Below, piece by piece: positions 1 through 8,685 of a stretch of DNA of 64,000 bases. Each line of letters begins with the position of its first letter. Positions within the stretch are counted from its first letter, which is position 1. The notes below the pieces were generated by a model. It saw nothing but the letters and a program-made list of their open reading frames with translations, did not search any database and had not been told where the DNA came from. The stretch is from an uncultured Myxococcales bacterium (lineage in GTDB: Bacteria; Myxococcota_A; Bradymonadia; UBA7976; VGTA01). The DNA is taken from NCBI GenBank assembly GCA_937146725.1, contig CAKZRU010000194.1, forward strand, positions 1 through 64,000, given 5' to 3'. Position numbers and translations under genes: made by a program.

Positions 1-2343
1 ACATAGTTCATCATTACGACACATACCATCAGTAAAGCATTCGCTAGCACATTGACCTAATATTGCAGATGAGCCTGTCTGAGAAGAACCCACCGGATAA
101 ACACAGCTATGATATTCTCCACAACTTAATTCCGGATTACATTCATCATCTAAGCATCCAAGCTGTGGATAACAAAAGGTGTCTTGTGGACAGTCACTCG
201 TTGCGACACAGGCTTGGGTTGGATACAGATACAGGTCTAAACTATACTCGTTACTGACCAAAGGTCGACTACTACTGACTTCTAACAAGAACAATCCACC
301 ACGATCACTGCGCCATTCAATCACCGCACCATCCCGCTGAGCTAAATCGCTTTGGATAAGTTGTCCTGATTCACTGTACAATCTTAAATCTAAGTCACCG
401 GCTGAGAGCTCAAAGTCCAAATAAGCACTAATCACCCACCCAGCTTCTACTTCAACCAAAAAGCGATCTTGATCATTGGGGCAAAGTTTGAGTTGCTCGT
501 ATAAACCATCGCCTACATTCATAGGTTCCATTGCTTCGTTTGGATCATCTATGCAGGTTTGCCCACAACCATTTACTAATTCATTTATACGTAACAAGTA
601 TTGGCCCTGCATTGAGCTATCATAAGGAAGCACTGCAATCCAAGCATTCTGTATGCTGGTGCTAGGGTTTGCACAGTCAAGCGTTAAGCGCTCAAAGTTT
701 TGGTCAGGAGAAGCACTTTCATAGTCAAAGTTTAACGTACCGTCGGCACCCTGTGCAGAGGCCAAGGCAATGGCCAAGTCTATATCGATTTGACTTGCTT
801 CAAAAAGGACCTCGACATCAATGCCGCTATTGGGCGGAATCGCGATTTGATACAAGTCGTATTCCTCTCCACACAAAGCTAAGTTGCTATACTCTCCATA
901 AGTTAATGAAACGGCAATGGGTGTGCCATTTGGCGCAAGGTTATCTTGATCAAAACGATCCGGAAAACAGCTCGATACACAGGATAAAAGATCAGGAATA
1001 CACTGTTGAACTTGGCTGCCTTCGGCAGTATCAAGGGGTAAGCAGGTATATCCAGAGGCACAAGGGCTTTGCTCATTACAAGCTTGACCACAAAAGTTAC
1101 CGTCTTCATAGCTCAAACAGAGATCTTGATCTGAACCACATTGTTCATGTCGGCTGCACTCTTGACACAAAGATAAACTGCCGTTAGCCAAGCTCGTATT
1201 AATCGGCACGGAGAATATTGAACTCTCAACTGTGTGATCACAGCGAGAACCATTGGGGTCATCATTATCTGTGACAATGATGCCATAATATAAGTTGCTT
1301 AGATTAGGATCTAAATCAAGAATCGGTAGATTCGCAGTCCAGGTATTGTCTTGATTCGCTACCCGTTCAAACTCACTTAAAGTCCATCTCGCATCGTTTA
1401 GACGTTCTGGAGTCGGTAATGTGGAATTCCATACAGCTAAAAGAGGCGCAGATTTTATCCCAAAGTCATCATTGATAATGACTGTAATCATCTGATTTGA
1501 AGCAGTGTTGAGTTGGCTAGGCGGCTCATGAATAATCGAAGGAGGTCGACCGAGACAGTCGGACATGGGCAGGTCGATCATGTCTTGGCTTAATCTCACT
1601 AAATAGCGTTTTTTTATGCCTTCAGACCATTGGTCTCCTAACCAACGCTGAGCCTTGAAACTCAAGGTATAGCGGTCGGTATTTTCGCGCTGAGCATCGC
1701 TTGGACACCATGATAAACGTCTTTGCTTTCCTCTAAACTCACCCATGGGAACAAGGTTTGCACCTTCAATAAGAGGCTCACTCAGACTGATAAGTATATC
1801 CTCATCGGCAATTCCATTGGCAGTCACTTCCAAGTCGAGTTCAAGACAATTTGTTTGGCTGAGATCCAAGCTTTGTCCGGCTCCTCGCGGTTGCACAAAG
1901 CGTAAGGCTGCTTGGTCACCAATACTAGAGCCATACACTTCTAAGCGGATGCTTTCTGTGTCGGACAACCCCTGTTCATCACTGACCGTAAAGCTAAGTG
2001 TATAGACGCCAATGTCTCCAATACTTGGTGCCCATTGAAATAAAGCTTGATTTTGACTAAGGGGACTGAGTGTTGGTCGGCCAAGAGCGCCTTCGGTAGC
2101 AACATTAGGGATGGGATCCATACTAAAGCTAAAGCTCAGTGTTCCTCCCTCATTGTCACGGCCAAACAACTCCAAACTTTGGGTTGTATTGACCCGCCAC
2201 AATTGTTCTTCTAGTGGTAAAAGCTCCGGCGCACTATTATCCTCTTGGCAGGCGCTTATGAAGCTAACTAAACAGAAATAAAGAATAACGTAAACCAAGT
2301 AAGGTAAAGTCCGACCTTTATATTTTTTGGTGGAATTAGGCAC
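1..2343 (-). CDS. Large multidomain surface lipoprotein, C-terminus cut by the window edge
   Basis: The minus-strand frame is open from 2343 to base 1 (781 codons, no stop), so the gene continues outside the window. A GTG at 2343 is the best start: it gives a short basic n-region, a hydrophobic stretch and the lipobox I-S-A-C followed by QED, a typical signal peptidase II signal. In order I see an Ig/cadherin-like module (about residues 35-120, ending in a VSDEQG-type strand), a Cys-rich module (about 390-450), two regions resembling bacterial pre-peptidase C-terminal (PPC) folds (about 485-600 and 600-700, with YDLYQI and DRFLVEV strands), and a second Cys-rich module at the cut end. It overlaps the DksA-like stop by 8 bases, so it is probably translated from the same transcript. 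No catalytic motif is visible in this part; binding or adhesion is a guess. Confidence 0.8.
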   Translation of the reverse strand, partial: MPNSTKKYKGRTLPYLVYVILYFCLVSFISACQEDNSAPELLPLEEQLWRVNTTQSLELFGRDNEGGTLSFSFSMDPIPNVATEGALGRPTLSPLSQNQALFQWAPSIGDIGVYTLSFTVSDEQGLSDTESIRLEVYGSSIGDQAALRFVQPRGAGQSLDLSQTNCLELDLEVTANGIADEDILISLSEPLIEGANLVPMGEFRGKQRRLSWCPSDAQRENTDRYTLSFKAQRWLGDQWSEGIKKRYLVRLSQDMIDLPMSDCLGRPPSIIHEPPSQLNTASNQMITVIINDDFGIKSAPLLAVWNSTLPTPERLNDARWTLSEFERVANQDNTWTANLPILDLDPNLSNLYYGIIVTDNDDPNGSRCDHTVESSIFSVPINTSLANGSLSLCQECSRHEQCGSDQDLCLSYEDGNFCGQACNEQSPCASGYTCLPLDTAEGSQVQQCIPDLLSCVSSCFPDRFDQDNLAPNGTPIAVSLTYGEYSNLALCGEEYDLYQIAIPPNSGIDVEVLFEASQIDIDLAIALASAQGADGTLNFDYESASPDQNFERLTLDCANPSTSIQNAWIAVLPYDSSMQGQYLLRINELVNGCGQTCIDDPNEAMEPMNVGDGLYEQLKLCPNDQDRFLVEVEAGWVISAYLDFELSAGDLDLRLYSESGQLIQSDLAQRDGAVIEWRSDRGGLFLLEVSSSRPLVSNEYSLDLYLYPTQACVATSDCPQDTFCYPQLGCLDDECNPELSCGEYHSCVYPVGSSQTGSSAILGQCASECFTDGMCRNDELC

Positions 2344-2710
2344 AGTGCACACAATTAATAAATGAAGGATCTAAATTAAGACGTTTAGCAGAAATGATAT
2401 CACCGCAGTGAATACATTCACCATAGTCACCCGTATCCATCAATGCTAATGCTTTTTCAATCCGTTGTAGCTCTATGCGACGCCGGTTTTCACTCGCTTG
2501 TTCCATGGCCTGCATTTGCAAGGCATCCATGCGTGATAGGCGACCAACACGGCTTTGATCTAAGTCAACCGCTGATCTTGCTTCTCGTGAGGACTCCGAC
2601 AAGGCCTTGAGTTCTTGTTGCCGATCTAAAAGTCTTTGACGATAGATGATCAGTTCTTGTTCATTGAGCTCTATTTCATCCGACTCATTGAAGTCATTAA
2701 AATCAGCCAT
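2336..2710 (-). CDS. DksA/TraR-family zinc-finger protein
   Basis: A 124-residue protein with the DksA/TraR layout: a long helical coiled-coil region (about residues 15-90) followed by a C-terminal four-Cys zinc finger (CIHCGD near 98 and CVHCA at the very end). Family members bind RNA polymerase through the secondary channel and change initiation, often with ppGpp. The spacing of the finger and the GDYGECIHCG stretch are typical of the family. It is slightly shorter than E. coli DksA (151 residues), and I cannot tell whether it is the housekeeping DksA or a paralogue. It lies 5 bases after miaE and overlaps the following lipoprotein gene, so the three look like one operon. Confidence 0.88.
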   Translation of the reverse strand: MADFNDFNESDEIELNEQELIIYRQRLLDRQQELKALSESSREARSAVDLDQSRVGRLSRMDALQMQAMEQASENRRRIELQRIEKALALMDTGDYGECIHCGDIISAKRLNLDPSFINCVHCA

Positions 2711-2715
2711 AAGTC

Positions 2716-3297
2716 TCAGCTATGCATTCTAAGCTCGGGTCCACGCTCACTGAGTACAGCGCTTTCGTGGGCAGAAAGTTCATGCAAGCGAGACATGACC
2801 TCGGAATGCTCATAAATTGACAAAGCAAGATCTACATATAAGCTATGGTGTCGTGCTTCACTGGCCAATAAACCTTGATATAACTCTGCCAAGCCCTCAT
2901 CAACACTTTGAAAGGCATCGGCTAGTAATTTCATTCTTTCACAGCTGCGCGCTTCAATAAGCGCACAGCAAAGAAAAGTATCAAGCATTTTCTCAGCTTC
3001 TGGCTTACGTACCTTACTCATAAGCTTGCCCGCATAAGCCGAAGGCTTTAAACGTCGATATTCCCAACCTCTTGAGCGAAGTTCGCTTAACACTAACTCA
3101 AAGTGTTCAAGTTCTTCACGAGCTAGCTCTGAAAGCGGAGTGAGCAATTGAGCAAAGTCAGGATAGCGAAAAATAAGATTAATCGCGGTTGAAGCAGCTT
3201 TTTTTTCGCAATGAGCATGATCAATAAGTAGTTCTTCGATGTCTACAGTAGCTTGCTTGACCCATTCTTGGGGGGTTTCTGATTGTAAGCGGAGCAT
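2716..3297 (-). CDS. miaE: tRNA 2-methylthio-N6-isopentenyl-adenosine hydroxylase (MiaE family)
   Basis: A 193-residue protein matching MiaE, a non-heme di-iron monooxygenase that hydroxylates the isopentenyl group of ms2i6A37 in tRNAs. Visible iron-ligand motifs of the ferritin-like four-helix fold are the DHAHCEKKAAST helix, EELEHFE, the EARSCER helix and SEARHHSLY; these match the E. coli enzyme closely in order and spacing. Length is shorter than E. coli MiaE (about 250-270) because an insertion after the first helix is missing, as in many non-enteric homologues. The start is ATG at 3297. It is the first gene of an apparent operon with the DksA-like and lipoprotein genes. Confidence 0.88.
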   Translation of the reverse strand: MLRLQSETPQEWVKQATVDIEELLIDHAHCEKKAASTAINLIFRYPDFAQLLTPLSELAREELEHFELVLSELRSRGWEYRRLKPSAYAGKLMSKVRKPEAEKMLDTFLCCALIEARSCERMKLLADAFQSVDEGLAELYQGLLASEARHHSLYVDLALSIYEHSEVMSRLHELSAHESAVLSERGPELRMHS

Positions 3298-3354
3298 GTA
3301 AAACCTGCAACTGTTGATAAGGTTATAAAGATGCTGATTTGATGCAAACTCTAA

Positions 3355-4248
3355 TTATTTGGTTGCACCTTCAACAGCATCTTTGGCTGTATCTTTTGCG
3401 GTATCTGCAACATCTTTGACCGCATCTTTGGCAATCCCTTTGGGATCTTTAGCAAGCTTAGAGATGTCTTTAGCACCAGCCTTGAGATCTTTGGCTGTAT
3501 TTACGAGTTCTTTATTTTGCTCTACAACTTTTTCACCTTGCTCTGTCGCCACGCTTTTACCAGCGTTCATCAAGGCTTGTACATTGTCGATACCAAGGTT
3601 CTTGAGTGCATTTGAAAAGTTAGTGAGTGCATTTTTGGCTTTATTTGGAAGCTCCATAGCGGTTGTTTTCATACCATTGAGCTTAGCAATGATCTCATCG
3701 CTCATCTTTTTAGCTTCAGCAGCTTCCTTTTCGGCCTTAGCTTTGTCTTCTTTACTAAAGACCATTGGAACAACCGGTGCTTTCGCTTTAGTTTCAATCT
3801 CGGTTACCAAAACCGGAACTTTAACGATACTAGTACCAATTCTTGTGACAAGTGCTGTTGCGTTATCAGGTGTGGCGGCGATGCTGGTTTTGAACTGCTT
3901 GAGCTTACTTGCAAACTCTGTGAGTTTAGTTACAGGATCTCCGGTAAGGCCTTCAGGAAGTTTAACCTCGCCCTGTAATGCACTGCTGATCACGCCTTTG
4001 AACTGCTCCGGATCTAAGCTGAGTGCTTTAGGTAGATTCTCAAAGTCAGCAATAATTTCATCGGCGAGAGTAATGGGCGACATTGTCTCATCAAGCTGGC
4101 TTTGTAGTTCAACAGAAATGCCTTGTAGTTGCTCAAATGAACTTGCACTTTTTGCACTGCTTCCACCCTTGCCACCACAGGCAATGAGGCTTGAGCTGAT
4201 GACGAGAAGAAGACAAATAAATAGCTTATTGATGGTTAACTTTTGCAA
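3355..4248 (-). CDS. Helical lipoprotein of unknown function
   Basis: Predicted 297-residue lipoprotein: a signal peptide with lipobox L-I-A-C (Cys24) followed by a Gly/Ser linker, then an almost wholly helical, Lys/Ala/Glu-rich body and a C-terminal run of short amphipathic repeats of the type A-K-D-x-x-K (about residues 250-297). The start is a TTG at 4248; no in-frame ATG lies near, and an AAGGA ribosome-binding site sits 7 bases upstream, which supports TTG. The repeats resemble LEA-like or apolipoprotein-like helices, but no family is recognised. The opposite strand is also open over the whole gene, which I take as a codon-composition artefact. Confidence 0.75.
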   Translation of the reverse strand: MQKLTINKLFICLLLVISSSLIACGGKGGSSAKSASSFEQLQGISVELQSQLDETMSPITLADEIIADFENLPKALSLDPEQFKGVISSALQGEVKLPEGLTGDPVTKLTEFASKLKQFKTSIAATPDNATALVTRIGTSIVKVPVLVTEIETKAKAPVVPMVFSKEDKAKAEKEAAEAKKMSDEIIAKLNGMKTTAMELPNKAKNALTNFSNALKNLGIDNVQALMNAGKSVATEQGEKVVEQNKELVNTAKDLKAGAKDISKLAKDPKGIAKDAVKDVADTAKDTAKDAVEGATK

Positions 4249-4453
4249 AAGATGATCCTTTTTTGACTTTAAATCGATAAAATGTAGGTTAATATAGTTC
4301 CATTATTTCTTAAGAACTAATGATTAAATATAGCAGTGGCAAGCTAAGTGAGATGTGGTCTACTGTCAAGCAAGAGTCTAATAATCGATATAGTTTGCCT
4401 TGAAGATAGACCTCAGAATCTTAGTATTCATTGAGCTATGGCGATCTGCCAGT

Positions 4454-6511
4454 CTACCTAATCTGCTTCATTAAGGTTTGAGCATTGACAAGGTTTTGAC
4501 CTTCTAAATACGGTAATGCTGATTCAAGAAGCGCTCGTTTGAGCCCAATATTATTTTGGTTTTGGCTAGCATTTGCAATTGAAAGCCATTTAATCGCTTC
4601 CGCTTTGAGTTTTTGTTGCCGTTTTATAAAGTATTGCTGCAAAGGCTGATTGACCGAGAGAATAATGACTGCTTCTAACCAGGGCGCAATCTGTTTGTAT
4701 TGCGTTTTAAGTACACCTTTTTCGATCTCAGTTTTGTAGTGTTGAATCAAAGGCTGAGTATCGATGGATGCAGTTAAAAGAGAACTTAATTCGATTTCAG
4801 CTATACTCAGTTCTGTTTTCTGCTTCCCACCAAGCTTTTTTTGAGCATTTACAGATTTTATTCTAAGATCAAATAAAGCTTTTCTTACTTTAGAAGGACG
4901 AGCACGTTTAAGGGTTTTTTGTGCTTGACGATAATTGCCACTGATTTGTTCTTGAGCCGCTTTAGCCAAAGCCCTTTGCTCACGTGGTGGTGGATTAAAC
5001 TGACTTAAGTCACCTAGCCTATTTTTATGAAGCCATAAGGTATAGTTTAAAGAGGCTAGGGCCACTTGTCCTTCATTTGATATTTGCTTTTGTAAGTGAT
5101 CAAATAGCTGTTGCGCTTTACCAAGCGTTCCTTTGTGGATGGCAGTACTAATCAAAGGGCTCTTTTGAATAATTAAGCCTTGCTCTGCTTGATTTCGAAA
5201 AGATAAAAGACGGGGATCAACTAAGTTTTGACTTGAGTTTTGACTTGAGTTTTGACTTAGCTTTTGGATTAAATCTAGAGCTTGTGACCACTCTTTGAGG
5301 GCGATCAAGCGACTTAGATCTTGTACTCGATTTTGATCGATAAGCGTGCTTGAAGAGTCAACATCTTTTGACGTTTGAATCGCTTCTTCAGAGCGGACTG
5401 AACGGTCAACGACTTGGGGAGAAGGTTCAGAACCTATATCATCAGAAAGTAAGTGATTTAGCCCTTGTCCTAAAACAAAAAAGAGAATCATAACGCTTAA
5501 AATAGCACTGATTCGAAGTATCTGAGCTTTATGACCACGTCCAAGTGTTAATTCTACTTTTAGTTTTTGAGCTTCATCTAATAAGTATTCCGGCCAAGTT
5601 TGCTGATTGGCTGAGGATCCCTGTGTCAATGAAGATAAGTTCAGTTCTTCTGGAGATAACTGGCTTCCAAATCCATAGGTGAGATGATTTTTTTTACGAC
5701 CAGAAGCTCTAGTAGATTGAGTTGAGGGGCTATACTGATGACTTGCTTGCCGACTTGCTTGCTGACTTGCTTGCCGGTTTTGATGCGACTGAGCAGGCAT
5801 CTGTGGCATAGAAGGATGAGTCGAAACAATCGGTTGTTGATGGGAAGGTAGGTTGGGAAGTGGTGGAGGTGCAGAAAATACTGGCTGGGAAAGATGTTCG
5901 GGAATGACTGTCATGCCAGGGTCGGTATCATCTTCAGACACATCGGCTCTCACTCTTGCTTGTCCGACTGTCTCAAACTTGAGAACGGTTTCACCTACTT
6001 CTATTTCATCACCATCATAGAGGTCTTCTTCGGTGACTCGACGACCATTTAAAAAGATGCCATTAGCGCTTCTTAGATCCAATAGAACAAACCCATTATC
6101 TCCACGAATAATTTGGGCATGCTTACGGCTTGCAGCAATATCAAGCAGAACAATATCGTTATCCAAGGCGCGTCCAAGACTAGTATGACTACGGTTAAGA
6201 AACCAACTTTCACCGCGCTGCTCACCTTTAATTGTCATTAAGCGCCCTCTTAATTGTTGAGGAGTGTCACTTGAGGGCAAAAGCACAGAGGTCGGGGTAT
6301 TTTTGTGCTCGGTTTGATAGCTAGCAGGCTGTGGGGTTAATCGGGGAAGCTGTGGTGCTGGAGAGCGCGGATGAGCTGAAGCGGGCGTATGATTAGGCGC
6401 TTGGGCTGGATGCGAGTATCCAAATGCGGTTCTCATAAAGGGGCTACCATTAGACTCCTCTTGCTCATGTCTCATGGGTGTCTGTTGCCCTTTGTGCCAA
6501 TCACCTGACAT
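4454..6511 (-). CDS. FHA-domain protein with one membrane helix and a helical C-terminal half
   Basis: The start is taken at ATG 6511 (685 residues) because GGAGGAGG lies 8 bases upstream; an ATG six codons further up overlaps that site. After a Pro/Gln/His-rich disordered head, residues about 90-182 form a forkhead-associated domain (SLGRALDNDIVLLD, ASRKHAQI, LRSANGIFLNG), which binds phosphothreonine peptides. A Gln/Ala/Ser repeat follows (12-base units at 5740-5775), then a single membrane helix at about 331-355 and a long helical, TPR-like region with a second short repeat (12-base units at 5224-5259). The FHA part should face the cytoplasm and the helical part the periplasm. Together with the PP2C phosphatase at 56 kb it suggests Ser/Thr kinase signalling. 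Partners are unknown. Confidence 0.82.
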   Translation of the reverse strand: MSGDWHKGQQTPMRHEQEESNGSPFMRTAFGYSHPAQAPNHTPASAHPRSPAPQLPRLTPQPASYQTEHKNTPTSVLLPSSDTPQQLRGRLMTIKGEQRGESWFLNRSHTSLGRALDNDIVLLDIAASRKHAQIIRGDNGFVLLDLRSANGIFLNGRRVTEEDLYDGDEIEVGETVLKFETVGQARVRADVSEDDTDPGMTVIPEHLSQPVFSAPPPLPNLPSHQQPIVSTHPSMPQMPAQSHQNRQASQQASRQASHQYSPSTQSTRASGRKKNHLTYGFGSQLSPEELNLSSLTQGSSANQQTWPEYLLDEAQKLKVELTLGRGHKAQILRISAILSVMILFFVLGQGLNHLLSDDIGSEPSPQVVDRSVRSEEAIQTSKDVDSSSTLIDQNRVQDLSRLIALKEWSQALDLIQKLSQNSSQNSSQNLVDPRLLSFRNQAEQGLIIQKSPLISTAIHKGTLGKAQQLFDHLQKQISNEGQVALASLNYTLWLHKNRLGDLSQFNPPPREQRALAKAAQEQISGNYRQAQKTLKRARPSKVRKALFDLRIKSVNAQKKLGGKQKTELSIAEIELSSLLTASIDTQPLIQHYKTEIEKGVLKTQYKQIAPWLEAVIILSVNQPLQQYFIKRQQKLKAEAIKWLSIANASQNQNNIGLKRALLESALPYLEGQNLVNAQTLMKQIR

Positions 6512-6696
6512 ACCCAAAGCCTCCTCCATTAGTCAAAGTTTGTGTCGTATATAAAAGGATACCGAGTCAGTATGGATATGTAGCCATATAAACTAATGCT
6601 TTACCACATATATCTTGGATAGGTTTGTTTGCAAATCATTACAGTCTTTTAGTCTACAAAACCAACAGAGTCAAAAAACTTAGTCACACGCCTTGT

Positions 6697-8271
6697 TTAA
6701 TGTGGCAGAAGTTTGGGTAGGTCTACTGCCGACCAATAGAATGAGTAACGGCCAAATATAAGCGCCCCTCCTAGATTGATTAGAGTTCCCCAAATGACCA
6801 TGTATTTAAACAGTTTGTAGTTATATGCTTGCTTAAGAAGCAATAGGAAAGTCAGTGCGGGTAAGAGATCTAAACTAAAGCGCCAAGAGTATTGAACCCA
6901 GCCAGTGTTTTGATAGAGAAGTAAAAGGCTAAATAAACATAAAATAAAAGAGATTAAAGCGTACTCTAAAAGCTTTGAACTTTGGACTCTGTGATGTGTC
7001 GGCTGGTCTTGTGGGATATGCTTTGGGGGAACCTGAGTTTTAGAGATCGTTTTAGGGATGATAAAAAAGAAGATATGAGGATTACTTAGGAACAAAGACA
7101 TCCCATGCCAACTATAGGTAAAAAAAGGTGGTTGCGTCGAAACTAAAGGTAAAAGTGCAAAGGCGGCAATAAGGTTCTTTTTTAGAAAGATCCAATGAAA
7201 TAGTCCATATTCATAAATACGCCTAATTTGTCCACCGGCTAAGTAAGTATGGCCAAACTCAGCCCAAGCTTCAAAGCGAAGATAATTGTAGCCAAGCAAA
7301 GCGAGGCCAATACACAAAGGTGGTATAGAAAAAATAATTAGTTTTTTGAGTCGTTCTTTGAAATCGATATGAACTTGTGCTGAAAAAAGTTGTACATAAG
7401 CGAATACCGCTAAAAAGACTAATGAGGCTCGAGTTGAAAAGGCTGCAGCATAGGCAAAACCTGCGAGTAGAGGATGTTGAAGATGCCAAGCCCATCTAAA
7501 AAAGAGAAGCTGGCAACTTACCCCAATGATTAAGGCGGTGAACCAAACCTCACCACGAACGGCACACCATAAATGCGCGCTGGCAAAGCAAAGACTGACC
7601 GCTAGCCATAGAGCAATGTTGTGCGTATTCTTATAAGATGAATCTTTGTTGGATGGTTGGGCCGAACATGGTAAAGCTTGTGCTTCTAAAATCTTTCTGA
7701 AGCTTGAATAAGCAATGGCCATATTGAAAGCCGCAAAAAAAAGTGTAAGCCATACATCAGAGGCAGCTAAGCCAAACAGGGCGACAAAGGGCAAAAGGAG
7801 TAATGCTGGAAACGGTGGAAAGGACACATAATACAGTCGAGTTCGTTTTAGGACTTCTCCTTGGTGAACTTCAATGAGTTCGCCCTTTAATGTTTTAAAG
7901 AACTTGCCCATTGCTGCTTTGGGCCCTTGGAGAGTTGTCAGTTTTTTCTGCTGTTGAAACTTTTTCTGAGCAAAGGAGGGTAGATAGATGCCTTTAAGTT
8001 CAGTGATTGGTCGGCCAAGTTGCTGAGTTAATCTTTTTTTGGCACTCAGAGAAAGACTTAGTTGTTCATAAGAAGCCCAATCATTTCCATGAGGAGGTGG
8101 ACTCATCAGATGAGTTTGCCCTGCTAAAAAAGACTGTGCTAAGTAGGCAAAGTGATTATTCGGGCTTGCTTTACCTAAGCGACCATATGCAAATAAAGCA
8201 TAAATGAACAGAGCAATAATAAAGATCAGAAAGGCTTCTCGATCTTGGAGCTTAAACCAAATTTTTTTCAT
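6697..8271 (-). CDS. Polytopic inner-membrane protein, possibly GT-C glycosyltransferase-like
   Basis: A hydrophobic protein of 524 residues from ATG 8271; a GTG at 8349 would add 26 residues but starts without a convincing ribosome-binding site. I see about ten to twelve membrane helices, a first helix followed by an ASPNNHFAYLAQSFL motif and a large extracytoplasmic loop rich in basic residues, then closely spaced helices. This layout (first helix, conserved loop, many helices, no other domain) resembles GT-C type lipid-linked sugar transferases such as the family 39 group, but no clear Asp-x-Asp motif is visible, so the activity is only a possibility. It lies upstream of a tRNA in the opposite direction and has no close operon partner. 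Confidence 0.68.
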   Translation of the reverse strand: MKKIWFKLQDREAFLIFIIALFIYALFAYGRLGKASPNNHFAYLAQSFLAGQTHLMSPPPHGNDWASYEQLSLSLSAKKRLTQQLGRPITELKGIYLPSFAQKKFQQQKKLTTLQGPKAAMGKFFKTLKGELIEVHQGEVLKRTRLYYVSFPPFPALLLLPFVALFGLAASDVWLTLFFAAFNMAIAYSSFRKILEAQALPCSAQPSNKDSSYKNTHNIALWLAVSLCFASAHLWCAVRGEVWFTALIIGVSCQLLFFRWAWHLQHPLLAGFAYAAAFSTRASLVFLAVFAYVQLFSAQVHIDFKERLKKLIIFSIPPLCIGLALLGYNYLRFEAWAEFGHTYLAGGQIRRIYEYGLFHWIFLKKNLIAAFALLPLVSTQPPFFTYSWHGMSLFLSNPHIFFFIIPKTISKTQVPPKHIPQDQPTHHRVQSSKLLEYALISFILCLFSLLLLYQNTGWVQYSWRFSLDLLPALTFLLLLKQAYNYKLFKYMVIWGTLINLGGALIFGRYSFYWSAVDLPKLLPH

Positions 8272-8407
8272 TGTGGTGGGAGTCTCAGCAAAAAAGTCGA
8301 GGTAAATGTTAAAAGTGATCTGAAGAAATAATAAAACATTGATAAGCACTTAGACCTTTGTGTAGCTTTGAGCAAGGGCTCTAATAAATAAATTTTCAAA
8401 GATCTAC

Positions 8408-8436
8408 TTGACTTTTAGAACAGGCTAAGACATAAG
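8408..8436 (+). promoter_or_regulatory. Possible promoter of tRNA-Val
   Basis: TTGACT (8408-8413), a 17-base spacer and CATAAG (8431-8436) stand 12 bases before the mature tRNA start. The -35 box is near consensus and the -10 box is weak, so this is a suggestion only. Confidence 0.35.
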
Positions 8437-8448
8437 CTTATACATCAA

Positions 8449-8522
8449 GGGCGCTTAGCTCAGCTGGTTAGAGCACCGGTCTTACAAACCGGGGGTCACA
8501 AGTTCAAATCTTGTAGCGCCCA
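8449..8522 (+). tRNA. tRNA-Val (anticodon TAC)
   Basis: A 74-base cloverleaf: acceptor stem GGGCGCT/AGCGCCC, D stem GCTC/GAGC, anticodon stem CCGGT/ACCGG with loop CTTACAA (anticodon TAC), 5-base variable loop, T stem ACAAG/CTTGT with loop TTCAAAT, discriminator A. The CCA end is not encoded. All stems pair fully. It stands alone, without other tRNAs beside it. Confidence 0.96.
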
Positions 8523-8573
8523 CTTTGATAAAAACTAAACATACACCAATAGTATTAAAAGTTTTAGTAGATT

Positions 8574-8610
8574 AGGCAGTCAACCACTATGTTGTCTGCC
8601 TTGTTTCGTT
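8574..8610 (+). terminator. Likely intrinsic terminator after tRNA-Val
   Basis: AGGCAG-T-CAAC pairs with GTTG-T-CTGCCT around the loop CACTAT (8574-8601): ten pairs with one T-T mismatch, followed by a T-rich tail. It ends the tRNA transcript before the TonB-like gene. Confidence 0.6.
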
Positions 8611-8685
8611 CATAAGCTTGAGCTTTGTCCAGATGCAAGGTATATCTTTATTATCATCATTTAGATAGCTTATACGGAGTTTTGG

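Noticed and set aside
669..1187. Plus-strand ORF of 172 codons in the first kilobases
   Set aside because: It lies opposite a minus-strand frame that is open from 2343 to the window edge, with signal peptide and domain structure; the plus-strand product is low-complexity.
3359..4255. Plus-strand ORF of 298 codons covering the whole helical lipoprotein gene
   Set aside because: Perfectly antisense to a gene with lipobox and ribosome-binding site. Its translation is a Ser/Ala/Leu-rich string, the usual shadow of Lys/Ala-rich codons.
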